DNA from: UBA7672 sp040398465
GTDB taxonomy: Bacteria > Pseudomonadota > Alphaproteobacteria > Caulobacterales > Hyphomonadaceae
Length of the DNA: 64,000 nt
Assembly: GCA_040398465.1 (NCBI GenBank)
Contig: JBBAUA010000016.1
Span: 1 to 64,000, forward strand
Direction of reading: 5' to 3'
Positions 35,342-44,254 of the stretch are shown here, in pieces. Every line of letters begins with the position of its first letter. Position 1 is the stretch's first letter. The notes beneath the pieces were generated by a model. It searched no databases. It worked only from the letters and a program-made list of their open reading frames with translations, and was not told the DNA's origin. The translations under genes were made by a program, and so were the position numbers.

Positions 35342-37813
35342 TTACGGCTTCGCCGGCTCCACAAGCTCGCCGCGCGCCCAGCGGCCTGCCTGGATGACGC
35401 TGCCGTCCGGCGCCCACACCACGCCGAGTCCCTGGCGGTTGCCACTGGCCATCTCGCCTTCATAGCGCTGCCCGTTGGTGTAGCTCAGCACGCCACGCGC
35501 CGCGCCATTGCCGCCGACGCCCGAGCCCGCGAGGCTGTCGCCGCTCTTCCAGTGCATCACGCCATGCCCGCTGGCCGCATCGCCGGAATGCTCGCCTTCA
35601 TAGCGCGCCGCGCGCGCCGAGGCGTTCCCAGGACTATCAGCGAACTCGTAGACGCCGACGCCGCTGGCTTGCCCGTTGCGCAACTCGCCGCGATAGCGGT
35701 CGCCCGCATTGGGTCCAGCGCCGCGCGTGCGCACGCCCAGCCCGTTGGGCGCGCCGCCCGATATCTGCGCGACATATCTGTCGCCGTTCCCGCCGGTTAT
35801 GGTCTGCCCATCACTCAGATTGTCTGCCGACTGCGCCGCCTGTCGCGCTGCAGTTGCACGCTGTATCGCGGTTGTCTGCGCACGCCGCGCCGCCTCGACC
35901 ACGGCCTTCGTCTCCGCCGGCAACTGCTCGACGCTGAACGGCGCGGGACGGCTAAGCTTGGCGATCAGCGTCTCGGCATTCGCCGCGCGCGCGCCGCCGG
36001 GGTAGGCAGCAAGGTAGGCGCGGTATCCTGCAAGTGTCCCGTCCCGTTCCGCGATCGCCCACGCCTCAAGGTCCTCGTCGATGCGGCTCTGCTGCGCCGC
36101 TGCGAGTGAATCCGCTCCCGGCACGGTTGTGGCCGCGCCTGCTGCACGCGCAGCCGACGCACTCGTCACCTGCGCCTCAGCCTGAGCGATGCGCCGCCTG
36201 TCCGCCTCGGCTGCCGCCGACACGGCAGCGCTCGCCTTGGGCGTCGCGCCCGTATTGCGGATTGATTCTGCAAACGTGCGCAGCTCACGCGGCGTCGCCG
36301 ACGCAAGCGCCGGCGCCTGTGCGCGACTCGACTGTGCGAAGGCGCGCATCGCTTGCGTCGTCGCCTCGTCGGCCTTGCCAGTCGTCGCTCCGTCATAGAG
36401 CTGGAGTGCCGCCAGCCCGCGCTGGATTTCCTCGATCGCCTGCGACCGCTCCGCGCCAAGCGACACAAGCCGCTCTTCCGCCGCGCGTCCCATCGCGCCC
36501 GGCACTTCGCCCACAGCCGGGAATGCCGCGAGATAGACGCGATAGGCCGCCTCGCTGTCTTCCGTCACCGCCTTCACCCACGCCTGCGCATCCAGCACGC
36601 GCAGCGTCGATCGCGCCGTCTCCGACGTGCTCGCGCGCGGAAAGGCCGACACATGGTCGCGCAGCGCTTCCGCATCGCGCGCATCCACCCTGCTCCAGTC
36701 CTCAGCGGACTCACTTGTATCCTCAAACGATCCCGTCGCCGGCACAGCATTCGCCGTCGTGGCCTCGGCCACGGTCTGCACTGGAATCCCCGTGGCGACC
36801 TGCTCCTGCGGCGCACCTTCGACGCGCCAGCCAAACGGATCCACCAGCCACAGTCCAACGCCGGATCCGATCAACGCAACCGCCGCAACCACAGGCACGG
36901 CCGCAAACGAACGCTGTTGCCGCGGATAGCCTGACTCGTAGCTTGAGCGCCGTACGCCCAGGTCGGGTTCATCCAGCCGCTCGTCGCGCCGCTCCTGCGG
37001 CACGCGATAGACGGAGTCCGCCAGCCGCGGGCCGCGCAGGGGCTCGGCGCGATCGACATAACGCGTCGTGTCGTTTTCCGCATAGCGCGGCGAAGGCGGC
37101 GGATCGTAGCGTGGCTGGGGCGGCGGTGGAGGCGGCTCCGCAAAGCGTTGCTGGGGCGGCGGCGGGGGCGGCTCCGCAAATCGCGGCTGCGGCGGCGGCT
37201 CGTAACGTGGAGGCGGCGGAGGCGGTTCTGCAGCACGCGGCGGAGGCGCCGGCTCGTACTTGGGAGGGGGCGGCGGCGACTCGACAAAGCGCGGCGGCGC
37301 GGGGGCGGGGTCCGCAAACTCGATCGGCGGCGGCGTCGGACGCTTGGGCTCAGGCTTGGGCGGCGGCGGTGCAACGGCGGCGGCAGCGCGCTTCGGCGCA
37401 GCCGCCTGCGCCGGCGGCTTCACCGGATCACCCGCGCAGCTGCGCAGCATCGCCGTCAGCCGTCGCCAGTTTGGGTCCTCCGGGTCGCCATTCCATCGGC
37501 TCAGGTCGACAGCATCCAGTTCGTCGAACGGGCGCGGTGGCGCCTCGCCGTCGATGCGCGCCTGGATCAACTTGTTCTTGTAGAGCCCCGTCGCCGCTTC
37601 CGACCGGACATATTCCGAACGCCGGGCGCTGTCGGACCACAGCACCAGCACGGCCTTCGACCAGCCCAGCTTGAGGTCTGCAATCGGGCTCAAGTCCGGC
37701 TTGGGCTCGGCCGGATCCATCCAGCTGTCCCAGCCCTCCGCACGGAGCAGTTCGCCCACGACCCGGAGTCGATCCCGGTCCTGGCGTGCGTATGCAACGT
37801 ATACATCAGTCAT
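35342..37813 (-). CDS. TIR domain protein with membrane span and MORN repeats
   Basis: An 823-residue protein of unusual build. Residues 1-125: TIR domain (MTDVYVAYARQDRDRLRVVG, W.SWMDP, RSEYVRSEAATGL), with Glu72 where NADase TIRs place the catalytic Glu. Residues 133-250: Pro-rich PPPPP/RYEPP linker. Residues 304-324: one membrane span. Residues 375-460 and 600-640: imperfect W..A...D....YR.YLAA.P.G repeats also found in the lipoprotein at 12993. Near 470-510: a peptidoglycan-binding-like helix set (IQRGLAALQLYDGATTG). Residues 700-815: MORN-like repeats (GDRYRGELRNGQASGVGVYE, GQRYEGEMASGNRQGLGV). GAGGGGCGGCC gives a sound start. Likely cytoplasmic TIR, periplasmic rest. Function unknown. 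Confidence 0.85.
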   Translation of the reverse strand: MTDVYVAYARQDRDRLRVVGELLRAEGWDSWMDPAEPKPDLSPIADLKLGWSKAVLVLWSDSARRSEYVRSEAATGLYKNKLIQARIDGEAPPRPFDELDAVDLSRWNGDPEDPNWRRLTAMLRSCAGDPVKPPAQAAAPKRAAAAVAPPPPKPEPKRPTPPPIEFADPAPAPPRFVESPPPPPKYEPAPPPRAAEPPPPPPRYEPPPQPRFAEPPPPPPQQRFAEPPPPPPQPRYDPPPSPRYAENDTTRYVDRAEPLRGPRLADSVYRVPQERRDERLDEPDLGVRRSSYESGYPRQQRSFAAVPVVAAVALIGSGVGLWLVDPFGWRVEGAPQEQVATGIPVQTVAEATTANAVPATGSFEDTSESAEDWSRVDARDAEALRDHVSAFPRASTSETARSTLRVLDAQAWVKAVTEDSEAAYRVYLAAFPAVGEVPGAMGRAAEERLVSLGAERSQAIEEIQRGLAALQLYDGATTGKADEATTQAMRAFAQSSRAQAPALASATPRELRTFAESIRNTGATPKASAAVSAAAEADRRRIAQAEAQVTSASAARAAGAATTVPGADSLAAAQQSRIDEDLEAWAIAERDGTLAGYRAYLAAYPGGARAANAETLIAKLSRPAPFSVEQLPAETKAVVEAARRAQTTAIQRATAARQAAQSADNLSDGQTITGGNGDRYVAQISGGAPNGLGVRTRGAGPNAGDRYRGELRNGQASGVGVYEFADSPGNASARAARYEGEHSGDAASGHGVMHWKSGDSLAGSGVGGNGAARGVLSYTNGQRYEGEMASGNRQGLGVVWAPDGSVIQAGRWARGELVEPAKP

Positions 37814-37903
37814 GGCCGCCCCTCTGGGCCGCCCCCGCCAGACACTTCTATCAGCGCAATTACGGCTTGGGGAGATGCGCCAGACCGGCGTATCCCGCCA
37901 ACA

Positions 37904-39268
37904 TCACAGATTCTGGGCAGATCCCGGCCCAACTGCGTCCGGAAAGAACACCGAAATACGGGTTCCGCCGGATTCACGGGGGGCGATCGTCAGGGTTCCA
38001 CGATGCAGTTCGGCGAACGCGCGCACGACCGAGAGCCCCAGACCTGCCCCCTTCTGCTTCTTTCCAGCCTCGCCCTGCTCGAAAACACGTGACAGCCGGG
38101 TAAGCTCCTCCGGGCTGATCCCCACACCCGTATCCGACACGGAAAGCACCGAGCCGCCCGGGACTTCCTCGGCCACCACCACCACCTCGCCACCCGTGGG
38201 GGTGAACTTCAGGGCGTTGGAGATCAGGTTGAGCGCAATCTGGCGCACCGCCTTCGAATCGGCGAACGCTTCGGCATCCTCAGGACCGTCGCACACCAGC
38301 TCCACGCCCTTCCGGCGCGCCTCGTCCGTCATGAACCGCACAGCGTCGTCTGCGAGGTCCGACAGGCTCACGATCTCCGGGAAGATTTCGTACTTGCCCG
38401 CCTCGAGCCGCGCGAGGTCCAGCACATCATCGACAATCAACGTGAGGTTGCGCCCACCCTCGTGGATCAGCTCGGCGTATTCCTGGTAACGTTCCGGCAG
38501 CGGGCCAAACACGCCGCTGCGCATCATTTCGGCGAATCCCACGATCGCATTCAGCGGCGTGCGGAGTTCGTGGCTCGTTTGAGCGAAGAATGTCGTGCGC
38601 GCTTCCAGCTGATCCTTGGCCGTGTCGGCCGCCTTTCGCGCTTCCAACGCTGCTTGCGCAGCCTTGCGCAACCGGATTTCCAACTGAGCCAGCCGGTTCG
38701 CGGCGTCCACATCAACTGGGACCGCACGCTGCTGCTCCCGAGGTTCCCTGACACGCAACGCTGCAATGATCGCAGTCGCTGCGAGCAAGACGAGTCCCGC
38801 AGTTCCATAACTTGTGGTCAGGATCGCTGCGTCATGCACATGCAGCCAGCTCCCGTTCGATCCGGCGAGCACCGCGATGAACAAGCCGAATATCGCAAAT
38901 GCAGCGATCTCGATCGTCAATCGGACCCTGCCTGACAGCCAGGCAACCGCGATCGCGATCCCATATATGACAATCAACGCCGAAGCCCCCCCGGTGCTCG
39001 CCGCACCAGCCGTGGCAAGGGCGATCCAGAGTGCTGATTCGACTTCCACAGCCTGCGCCTCGGAGGTGGAGCCCCGCATGAATGCTCCGGCAAGGGGTGG
39101 CAGAACCGCACATGCGAACACCACCGCACTGAGCCAGAACGGCACGCCAAGCGCCAAACTCCAGACGCCAGCGATGGTTACCAGCCCAAGCCAGATTCCG
39201 CCGGCGCCTGTCATGAGGCGCAGCACCTTAGCAATTTGTCGCTTGAAGCATTGGTTTGCATCGCGCAT
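37904..39268 (-). CDS. Membrane sensor histidine kinase
   Basis: A 454-residue kinase with five or six N-terminal membrane spans (residues 20-170), a short coiled coil, a HisKA domain with His233 in FFAQTSHELRTPLNAIVGFAEMM-type H box (seen as QTSHELRTPLNAIVG), and a HATPase domain with NLISNALKFTP, DTGVGIS and GAGLGLSVV. The H box is of the PleC/DivJ-like type common in alphaproteobacteria. No response regulator is adjacent, so it is an orphan in this window. It lies 90 bases upstream of the TIR-protein gene on the same strand and may be co-transcribed. Confidence 0.92.
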   Translation of the reverse strand: MRDANQCFKRQIAKVLRLMTGAGGIWLGLVTIAGVWSLALGVPFWLSAVVFACAVLPPLAGAFMRGSTSEAQAVEVESALWIALATAGAASTGGASALIVIYGIAIAVAWLSGRVRLTIEIAAFAIFGLFIAVLAGSNGSWLHVHDAAILTTSYGTAGLVLLAATAIIAALRVREPREQQRAVPVDVDAANRLAQLEIRLRKAAQAALEARKAADTAKDQLEARTTFFAQTSHELRTPLNAIVGFAEMMRSGVFGPLPERYQEYAELIHEGGRNLTLIVDDVLDLARLEAGKYEIFPEIVSLSDLADDAVRFMTDEARRKGVELVCDGPEDAEAFADSKAVRQIALNLISNALKFTPTGGEVVVVAEEVPGGSVLSVSDTGVGISPEELTRLSRVFEQGEAGKKQKGAGLGLSVVRAFAELHRGTLTIAPRESGGTRISVFFPDAVGPGSAQNL

Positions 39269-39388
39269 CCTAACGGCGCATCAACGAATACGGTCACAAC
39301 CTCAGGTGGGTAAGCACATAGCGGGCCGCGGCTGCCAGGGTGGGTAGTCTGAGCGACTCCGGTGTGAACGAAATGTCGGGAGGTTCCA

Positions 39389-40423
39389 TTGCAGACGCGG
39401 ACCAAACTTTGCGCAGTTGCGCTTGTACTTGCAATCGCTGCTCCAGTAGCGATCAGCCAGGTGTCGCCTGAGGCCGCCCCTGCGGGCCGCCTCCTGCCGA
39501 CCACGGCGGCGACCTATGCCGACTATCAGGCCAAGGTCTCGGACATCATGACCAAGGAGCTCGGCGGCGCCGCCGATCTCGAAAAGGCAATCGACACGTT
39601 CGGCGCCCCGAACGTCGGCCAGCTCTCGGCCGGCTGGATCTCCTACTCGGGCATCCTCGCCGCGCAGCATCCGGACTTCGTCAAGGAAGTCCGCAACATC
39701 GACAACTACTACGGACGCGAGCGCCTGATGCTCGGCCTTGAGCGCGACCTCGGCTACGCACGCACGCTGAAGGGCGGAGAGCAGGCGCTGCAGAACGTCC
39801 TCGCCGCCAACACGCGTGACACCAGCCGCCTGTCCAGCGCCGGCGCCTTCGTCAAGGAGCAGTCCTACAAGCTGCAGAAGGTCGGCTGGGGCAAGGAGCG
39901 GGTGAAGAACCCCGACGCCATCCTCCAGTCGATGAAGACGTCGACCCAGGCCTCAAAGCCGATCACCGACGCCGTCTCGAAAATCTTCGCCGGCCCCGAT
40001 CTCGACGCGATGCTTTCCACTATCGCAGTATCGCCGACCACTGCCGACAGCCTCTGGGACAAGTTCTCGGTCGTCGCGGTCAACGCTCCGGGCAAGGCGC
40101 TCGGCACGGTCTCCCCGGTTGCCGTCGCGCAGCAGGACCTCAAGATCGCGCCGCAGTTCAACGGCACAGCCAACCGCATGGTCACGCTCGCCGCGCTCCA
40201 CGCGATCGACGCCGAGAAGACCAATGGCGAGCAGGTGAAGGCCACGATGTCCGACCCGATGTCGCGCCAGTGCCTCGAAGAAGCGCAGCAGTATCTCTAT
40301 GGCTGCGTCTCCACCGCCTACACCCGCTACGAGCTTACCTTCTGCCTCGCCCGCCACGGCCTGCGGTTCGAGAACGACAAGGTCCGCTCGATGGGCAGCT
40401 GCTTCGCCGAGATCTCGAAGTAG
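39389..40423 (+). CDS. Secreted hypothetical protein
   Basis: A 344-residue exported protein with a signal peptide (MQTRTKLCAVALVLAIAAPV). The start is TTG at 39389, supported by GGGAGG six bases upstream. The mature part is helical; near the C-terminus four Cys lie within 60 residues (SRQCLEEA, LYGCVSTAY, TFCLARHG, MGSCFAEI), suggesting two disulfides. I recognise no family. A good intrinsic terminator follows 28 bases after the stop, so it is a single-gene unit. Confidence 0.75.
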   Translation: MQTRTKLCAVALVLAIAAPVAISQVSPEAAPAGRLLPTTAATYADYQAKVSDIMTKELGGAADLEKAIDTFGAPNVGQLSAGWISYSGILAAQHPDFVKEVRNIDNYYGRERLMLGLERDLGYARTLKGGEQALQNVLAANTRDTSRLSSAGAFVKEQSYKLQKVGWGKERVKNPDAILQSMKTSTQASKPITDAVSKIFAGPDLDAMLSTIAVSPTTADSLWDKFSVVAVNAPGKALGTVSPVAVAQQDLKIAPQFNGTANRMVTLAALHAIDAEKTNGEQVKATMSDPMSRQCLEEAQQYLYGCVSTAYTRYELTFCLARHGLRFENDKVRSMGSCFAEISK

Positions 40424-40450
40424 CCTGACCTGATTGAACCAGACAAGAAG

Positions 40451-40486
40451 CCGCCCCGGTCGCAAGACCGGGGCGGTTTGCGTTTG
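40451..40486 (+). terminator. Intrinsic terminator
   Basis: CCGCCCCGGTC (40451-40461) and GACCGGGGCGG (40466-40476) form a perfect 11-bp stem with a GCAA loop, followed by TTTGCGTTT. It ends the gene at 39389-40423. The T tract is imperfect, but stem and place are convincing. Confidence 0.8.
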
Positions 40487-40525
40487 AGCTTGCGGCCGCG
40501 CATTCCGTGCTAGGATGTGTCCGTC

Positions 40526-41290
40526 ATGCGGAAAGACATGTCGAAAGTGGTGATCGAGCGGCCCCGAACCGGAGCCGGCTGGCGCCGCAAGGGGCGGACA
40601 ACTCCCCTTGTGGATGCCGACGACACACCGCTGCGTCAGCGCGTGCCGCCAAGGAAGACGCCCGGCAGCAAGAGCCTCAGCGACAACCTCGCGCCGCTAC
40701 GCCGCTTCCTCGAAAGCAATGTCGGTCGGTCCTGGAACAAGGTCCATGCCGAGATCGCCGAGAATATCCAGCCAACGTCGACAGTGCAGAAACACGCCCT
40801 CGAACATGTCGACGACTTCGTCGCAACCCGGACCCGCATGAAGGACGACGAGGTTTATGTGACGATGGGGCGGTTCGGCGGACCGTTCCAGCCGGTCAAG
40901 GACTCATGGGCGCTGCTCTACGTCCACCCGAAGACGGGCAAGCTGATGCGGAACCGGCACTACCGCACGCCGCCGCCCGGCCGCGCAAAAGCGCAGGTGC
41001 TGATCGCCGATCGCCGCCGCGACCTTGGCCCATTGCGCCAGGCGCATCTCTTCGGCGACGGCGCCTGGTGGGATGTCGTTCTCGAACCCAACCCTGTCCG
41101 CAAGGAAGTCGCGCGCGAACGCAAGGGCGCGGCCCCAGCCAAGCGAACGCCGCTTCCGTTCGAGGATGTCGTGCTGGCGCGAGGGCTTTCAGACATGACG
41201 CCCGACCGCCTCTATGGCCGGACGGGCGTACACGCCGTATCCGCGAGGCGCCTGACGAAGGCTGAGCGCAAGAAATTCGACCTGCCGTAG
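40526..41290 (+). CDS. Conserved hypothetical protein
   Basis: A 254-residue basic, soluble protein. The central part contains a pattern seen in a widespread uncharacterised family: FLESNVGRSWNKVHAEIAEN followed by VQKHALEHVDDFV, then a beta-rich stretch (DSWALLYVHPKTGKL). The first 50 residues are Arg/Pro-rich and probably disordered. I chose the ATG at 40526, 10 bases after AGGA; an in-frame GTG lies at 40517. Function unknown. It lies 60 bases ahead of a LysR gene on the same strand. Confidence 0.7.
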   Translation: MRKDMSKVVIERPRTGAGWRRKGRTTPLVDADDTPLRQRVPPRKTPGSKSLSDNLAPLRRFLESNVGRSWNKVHAEIAENIQPTSTVQKHALEHVDDFVATRTRMKDDEVYVTMGRFGGPFQPVKDSWALLYVHPKTGKLMRNRHYRTPPPGRAKAQVLIADRRRDLGPLRQAHLFGDGAWWDVVLEPNPVRKEVARERKGAAPAKRTPLPFEDVVLARGLSDMTPDRLYGRTGVHAVSARRLTKAERKKFDLP

Positions 41291-41350
41291 CCCAACACGA
41301 CTGGAACCCTACTGACATTCCCTGTCAGCACGCCATGCTAGAGCGCCGCC

Positions 41351-42238
41351 ATGGTCAAACCGCTTCCACCGCTCAACGCCATCGGCGCCTTCGAGGTCGC
41401 CTCGCGCCACCTCAACCTGTCGCGCGCTGCTGAAGAGCTCGGCGTCGCGCAGGGCGCGATCTCGAAACAGGTCATCGCGCTGGAGGAGTTCATCGGCATC
41501 CAGCTCTTCGCGCGCGAGCCGAGCGGGCTGCAGCTGACCGCCGAAGGCGGCAATCTCAAGGAAGCCATCGCCCCCGCCTTCACCACCCTTTCCGACGCCT
41601 TCGGCCGTTACTCGCGCCGCCCGCCGCGCTCCAACACGATCCGCATCTCAACCGTCGCATCCTTCGCTTCAAACTTCCTCGTGCCGCGCCTCGCGAAATT
41701 CACCGAGCGCCTCCCCGGCTGCGACCTGGAATTCCTGACCTCCATCCGCCTCGTCGATCTCGCACGCGAGGAGTTCGACATCGCTGTCCGCTACGGTCCG
41801 GGCGACTGGGATGGCGTCGTGGCAACGCCCCTGTCAGATGGCCTGCTGATCCCCGTCTGCGCGCCAGAAATCATGCAGCGCGCCAATGGTGATCTCGCCA
41901 CGCTGCTCGCCGGCAACCGCCGCATCCAGTCCGCGTCATGGAATGAGTGGCGCGCGTGGACCGATGCCGCGGGCGTACACCTGTCCGCCGTCACGCCCAC
42001 TTTCGCGATGGAAGAGTTCTCCGTCGCCATCGCCGGCGCGCTGACGGGCGCGGGCCTCGCCCTTGTCCCCGACATCCTGGTGAAGGACCGGCTGGCCCGT
42101 GGCGAACTCGTGCAGTTCTCATCCGTCACCGTGAAGACCGGCTACGCCTATCACGTCGTTCACGCGCCCAACGCCCTGCGGCGCCCCGTCGTGCGCGATG
42201 TCATCGCGTGGCTGCGCGACGAGGCCGCCGGCGCATAG
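41351..42238 (+). CDS. LysR family regulator (GcvA-like)
   Basis: A 295-residue transcription factor. The winged helix is at residues 5-65 (LPPLNAIGAFEVASRHLNLS, ELGVAQGAISKQVIALE), the effector domain from about 90. The opening PLPPLNAI.AFE and the RPPRSNTIRIST junction place it in the GcvA-like subgroup. It is a clear paralogue of the regulator at 42891, with matching stretches such as RRIQSA..NEWR.W and FLVP.L..F. The target is not evident, as no divergent gene adjoins it. Confidence 0.92.
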   Translation: MVKPLPPLNAIGAFEVASRHLNLSRAAEELGVAQGAISKQVIALEEFIGIQLFAREPSGLQLTAEGGNLKEAIAPAFTTLSDAFGRYSRRPPRSNTIRISTVASFASNFLVPRLAKFTERLPGCDLEFLTSIRLVDLAREEFDIAVRYGPGDWDGVVATPLSDGLLIPVCAPEIMQRANGDLATLLAGNRRIQSASWNEWRAWTDAAGVHLSAVTPTFAMEEFSVAIAGALTGAGLALVPDILVKDRLARGELVQFSSVTVKTGYAYHVVHAPNALRRPVVRDVIAWLRDEAAGA

Positions 42239-42403
42239 CGCCGCGCGAACGTCCGCGCGCAAGCCCGCCACTGCAATTACCCGCCACTACTTTTGCTCAT
42301 GGCCCATGATCGTCCTTGTCGATTCCAGCGGACTCAAAACTCATGCATCACGAACTCAGGTCCGCAATCAGACGGGCCGGAAAAAGTAGAGGTTTGGCTC
42401 CCC

Positions 42404-42760
42404 ATGATTACCCAGCAGAAGAAGACCAACCACAAGAAAACCGCCCTGAAAGTCTACGCGGCCCCGCTCGTCGTGCTCGTCCTGGCAAGCGCGTTCGCAA
42501 CGCCGGCGGCCTCCGCCGACGCAAAGCAGCGCGGATACCGCACGGTACAAACGACGTTCCACTACGATGCGGATGCGACCGCCGAGCAGATCTACGGCAA
42601 GCTCCGCAAACTCGCCGACCGCATGTGTGTCACCAAGGGGCCGAGGCCCCTTTCGCTCCACCAGGCTGACGAGGCGTGCATCGCCAGCGCGATGAAAGAC
42701 GGCGTCAGCCGCATCGGAAGAACCGGCATCGCCGCCCTGCACAGCCGCAACGCCGACTAG
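42404..42760 (+). CDS. UrcA family protein
   Basis: A 118-residue exported protein of the UrcA family. After a basic N-terminus and signal peptide (cleavage near ASA), the mature part shows RTVQTTFHYDADATAEQIYG, KLADRMC and ADEACIASAMKD: two Cys at the usual UrcA positions. The family is common in Sphingomonadales and Caulobacterales and has no proven function. It lies between two LysR paralogues on the same strand. The ATG at 42404 follows GAGG by about 12 bases, a long spacing. Confidence 0.82.
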   Translation: MITQQKKTNHKKTALKVYAAPLVVLVLASAFATPAASADAKQRGYRTVQTTFHYDADATAEQIYGKLRKLADRMCVTKGPRPLSLHQADEACIASAMKDGVSRIGRTGIAALHSRNAD

Positions 42761-42795
42761 TCCAGCAGCCCCTCTCCCGTCACTCCCGGGACAAA

Positions 42796-42845
42796 TGGCC
42801 GGAAGCACGCCTGCTCCCTCTCTCGGCAGGCAACGCTTCCGGCCA
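42796..42845 (+). repeat. Nested long hairpin
   Basis: An outer perfect 11-bp inverted repeat, TGGCCGGAAGC (42796-42806) with GCTTCCGGCCA (42835-42845), encloses an inner perfect 6-bp one, GCCTGC (42809-42814) with GCAGGC (42826-42831), around an 11-base pyrimidine loop. It lies 35 bases past the UrcA stop and 45 bases before the next LysR start. No T run follows. It could be a transcript-end structure, an operator for a LysR dimer, or a mobile palindromic repeat. Confidence 0.6.
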
Positions 42846-42890
42846 CGGGCTGTTAGCGCTAGTCTGGCGCCGACACGGATCGGCGAGCAC

Positions 42891-43778
42891 ATGTCGCGAT
42901 CACTTCCACCGCTCAATGCCTTGCGGGCCTTCGAAGCCGCCGCCCGCCATCTCAGCTTTTCGCGCGCCGCCGAAGAACTCGGCGTGACGCAAGGCGCCAT
43001 CTCCAAGCTCATCATCGCGCTCGAGGATTTCGTCGGCGCGCAGGTCTTCGTGCGCGCGCCCACCGGCCTGTCGCTGACGCAACAAGGCTACACCCTCACC
43101 GAAGCGCTCCGCCCCGCCTTCGCGATGATGAGCGACGCCTTCGCGCACTATCATCGCCGCCCACCACGCTCGAACATCTGCCGCATCGCGACTCTGGCTT
43201 CCTTCGCGGGACAGTTCCTCGTGCCCCACCTGCCGGCCTTCCGCGCAGCTCACCCCGACATCGAGATCGAGTTCATCACCTCCACCCGCCTCGTCGATCT
43301 GACGCGTGAAGAGGCGGCCCTTGCCGTCCGCTACGGCCTCGGCGAATACGAAGGCCTCGTCTCCACGCGCCTCGTCAAAGGCGTGCTCGCGCCTGTCTGC
43401 GCGCCATCCGTCTTCGTTGAACACGGCCAGGCCGCAGAGCAACTCATCGCCGCCTACCGCCGCATCCAGTCTGCCGGCTACAATGAGTGGCGCGACTGGT
43501 CCGCCGTCACCGGCCACGCCATCCCCGACCTGCCGCCCTGGGTGATCGAAGACTTCCTCGTCGCCATCCGCGCCGCCACGCTGGGCCAGGGTGTAGCGCT
43601 CCTCCCGCGCATGCTCGTGCAGGACGAACTCAGCTCCGGCGCCCTCTTCGAATTCTCGCCCACCCGCCTCGACGTCGACCACACCTACCACCTCGCCCAC
43701 ACGACTGCCTCTGTGCGCCGGCCATCCGTGCAGTCGGCGGCCGACTGGCTCAAGGCGTCGCTGGAGCATCTGAACTGA
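42891..43778 (+). CDS. LysR family regulator (GcvA-like), paralogue
   Basis: A 295-residue LysR protein, same length as the one at 41351. Helix-turn-helix at SRAAEELGVTQGAISKLIIA; effector domain begins after RRPPRSNICRIATLASF. The family start is MSRSLPPLNALRAFEAAARH, so I used the ATG at 42891 although the frame is open to 42795. The gene pair probably arose by local duplication, with the UrcA gene between. A long hairpin lies just upstream. Confidence 0.9.
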   Translation: MSRSLPPLNALRAFEAAARHLSFSRAAEELGVTQGAISKLIIALEDFVGAQVFVRAPTGLSLTQQGYTLTEALRPAFAMMSDAFAHYHRRPPRSNICRIATLASFAGQFLVPHLPAFRAAHPDIEIEFITSTRLVDLTREEAALAVRYGLGEYEGLVSTRLVKGVLAPVCAPSVFVEHGQAAEQLIAAYRRIQSAGYNEWRDWSAVTGHAIPDLPPWVIEDFLVAIRAATLGQGVALLPRMLVQDELSSGALFEFSPTRLDVDHTYHLAHTTASVRRPSVQSAADWLKASLEHLN

Positions 43779-43834
43779 CGCCACGGGCCACGACCCCAGT
43801 TGCCCTCCGCCCGCAAACACGCCATCTCCCCACC

Positions 43835-44254
43835 ATGACCGTCGCCGACCAAGCCGCCGCCCTGCGCGAGGACTTCGCCTTTCTCGATGAGTGGGAATCG
43901 CGCTTCACGCATCTCATCGACCTCGGCAAGTCGCTGCCGCCGCTCAAGCCGGAGGAATACTCCGAGGCCAACAAAGTGCGCGGCTGCTCCAGCCAGGTCT
44001 GGCTCGTCGCGGAACCCTCGCCAGACAGCCCCGGCGCCATCCGCTTCCGCGGCGGCTCGGATGCGATGATCGTGGCCGGCCTCGTCGCCATGCTGCTGCA
44101 CCTGTTCTCCGACCAGCAGCCGGAAGACATCCTCGCCTTCGACGCCCCCACCTTCATGCGCGAGATCGGCATCGCCGACGCCCTAACGCCGCAACGCTCC
44201 AACGGCCTCGCCTCCATGCTCCAGCGCATCCGCGCGCACGCGGGCGAGGCGTAG
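43835..44254 (+). CDS. sufE: SufE family protein
   Basis: A 139-residue sulfur acceptor. It shows DEWESRFTHLIDLGKSLPPL and the sulfur-binding Cys in NKVRGCSSQVWL (about residue 51), then FRGGSDAMIVAGLVAML, all diagnostic. SufE takes persulfide sulfur from the cysteine desulfurase SufS for iron-sulfur cluster assembly. No other suf gene lies in the window. The start at 43835 gives the normal length. Confidence 0.95.
   Translation: MTVADQAAALREDFAFLDEWESRFTHLIDLGKSLPPLKPEEYSEANKVRGCSSQVWLVAEPSPDSPGAIRFRGGSDAMIVAGLVAMLLHLFSDQQPEDILAFDAPTFMREIGIADALTPQRSNGLASMLQRIRAHAGEA

Noticed and set aside
37060..37400. Tandem DNA repeats
   Set aside because: The repeats are the codons of the proline-rich linker of the TIR protein, not an independent repeat element.
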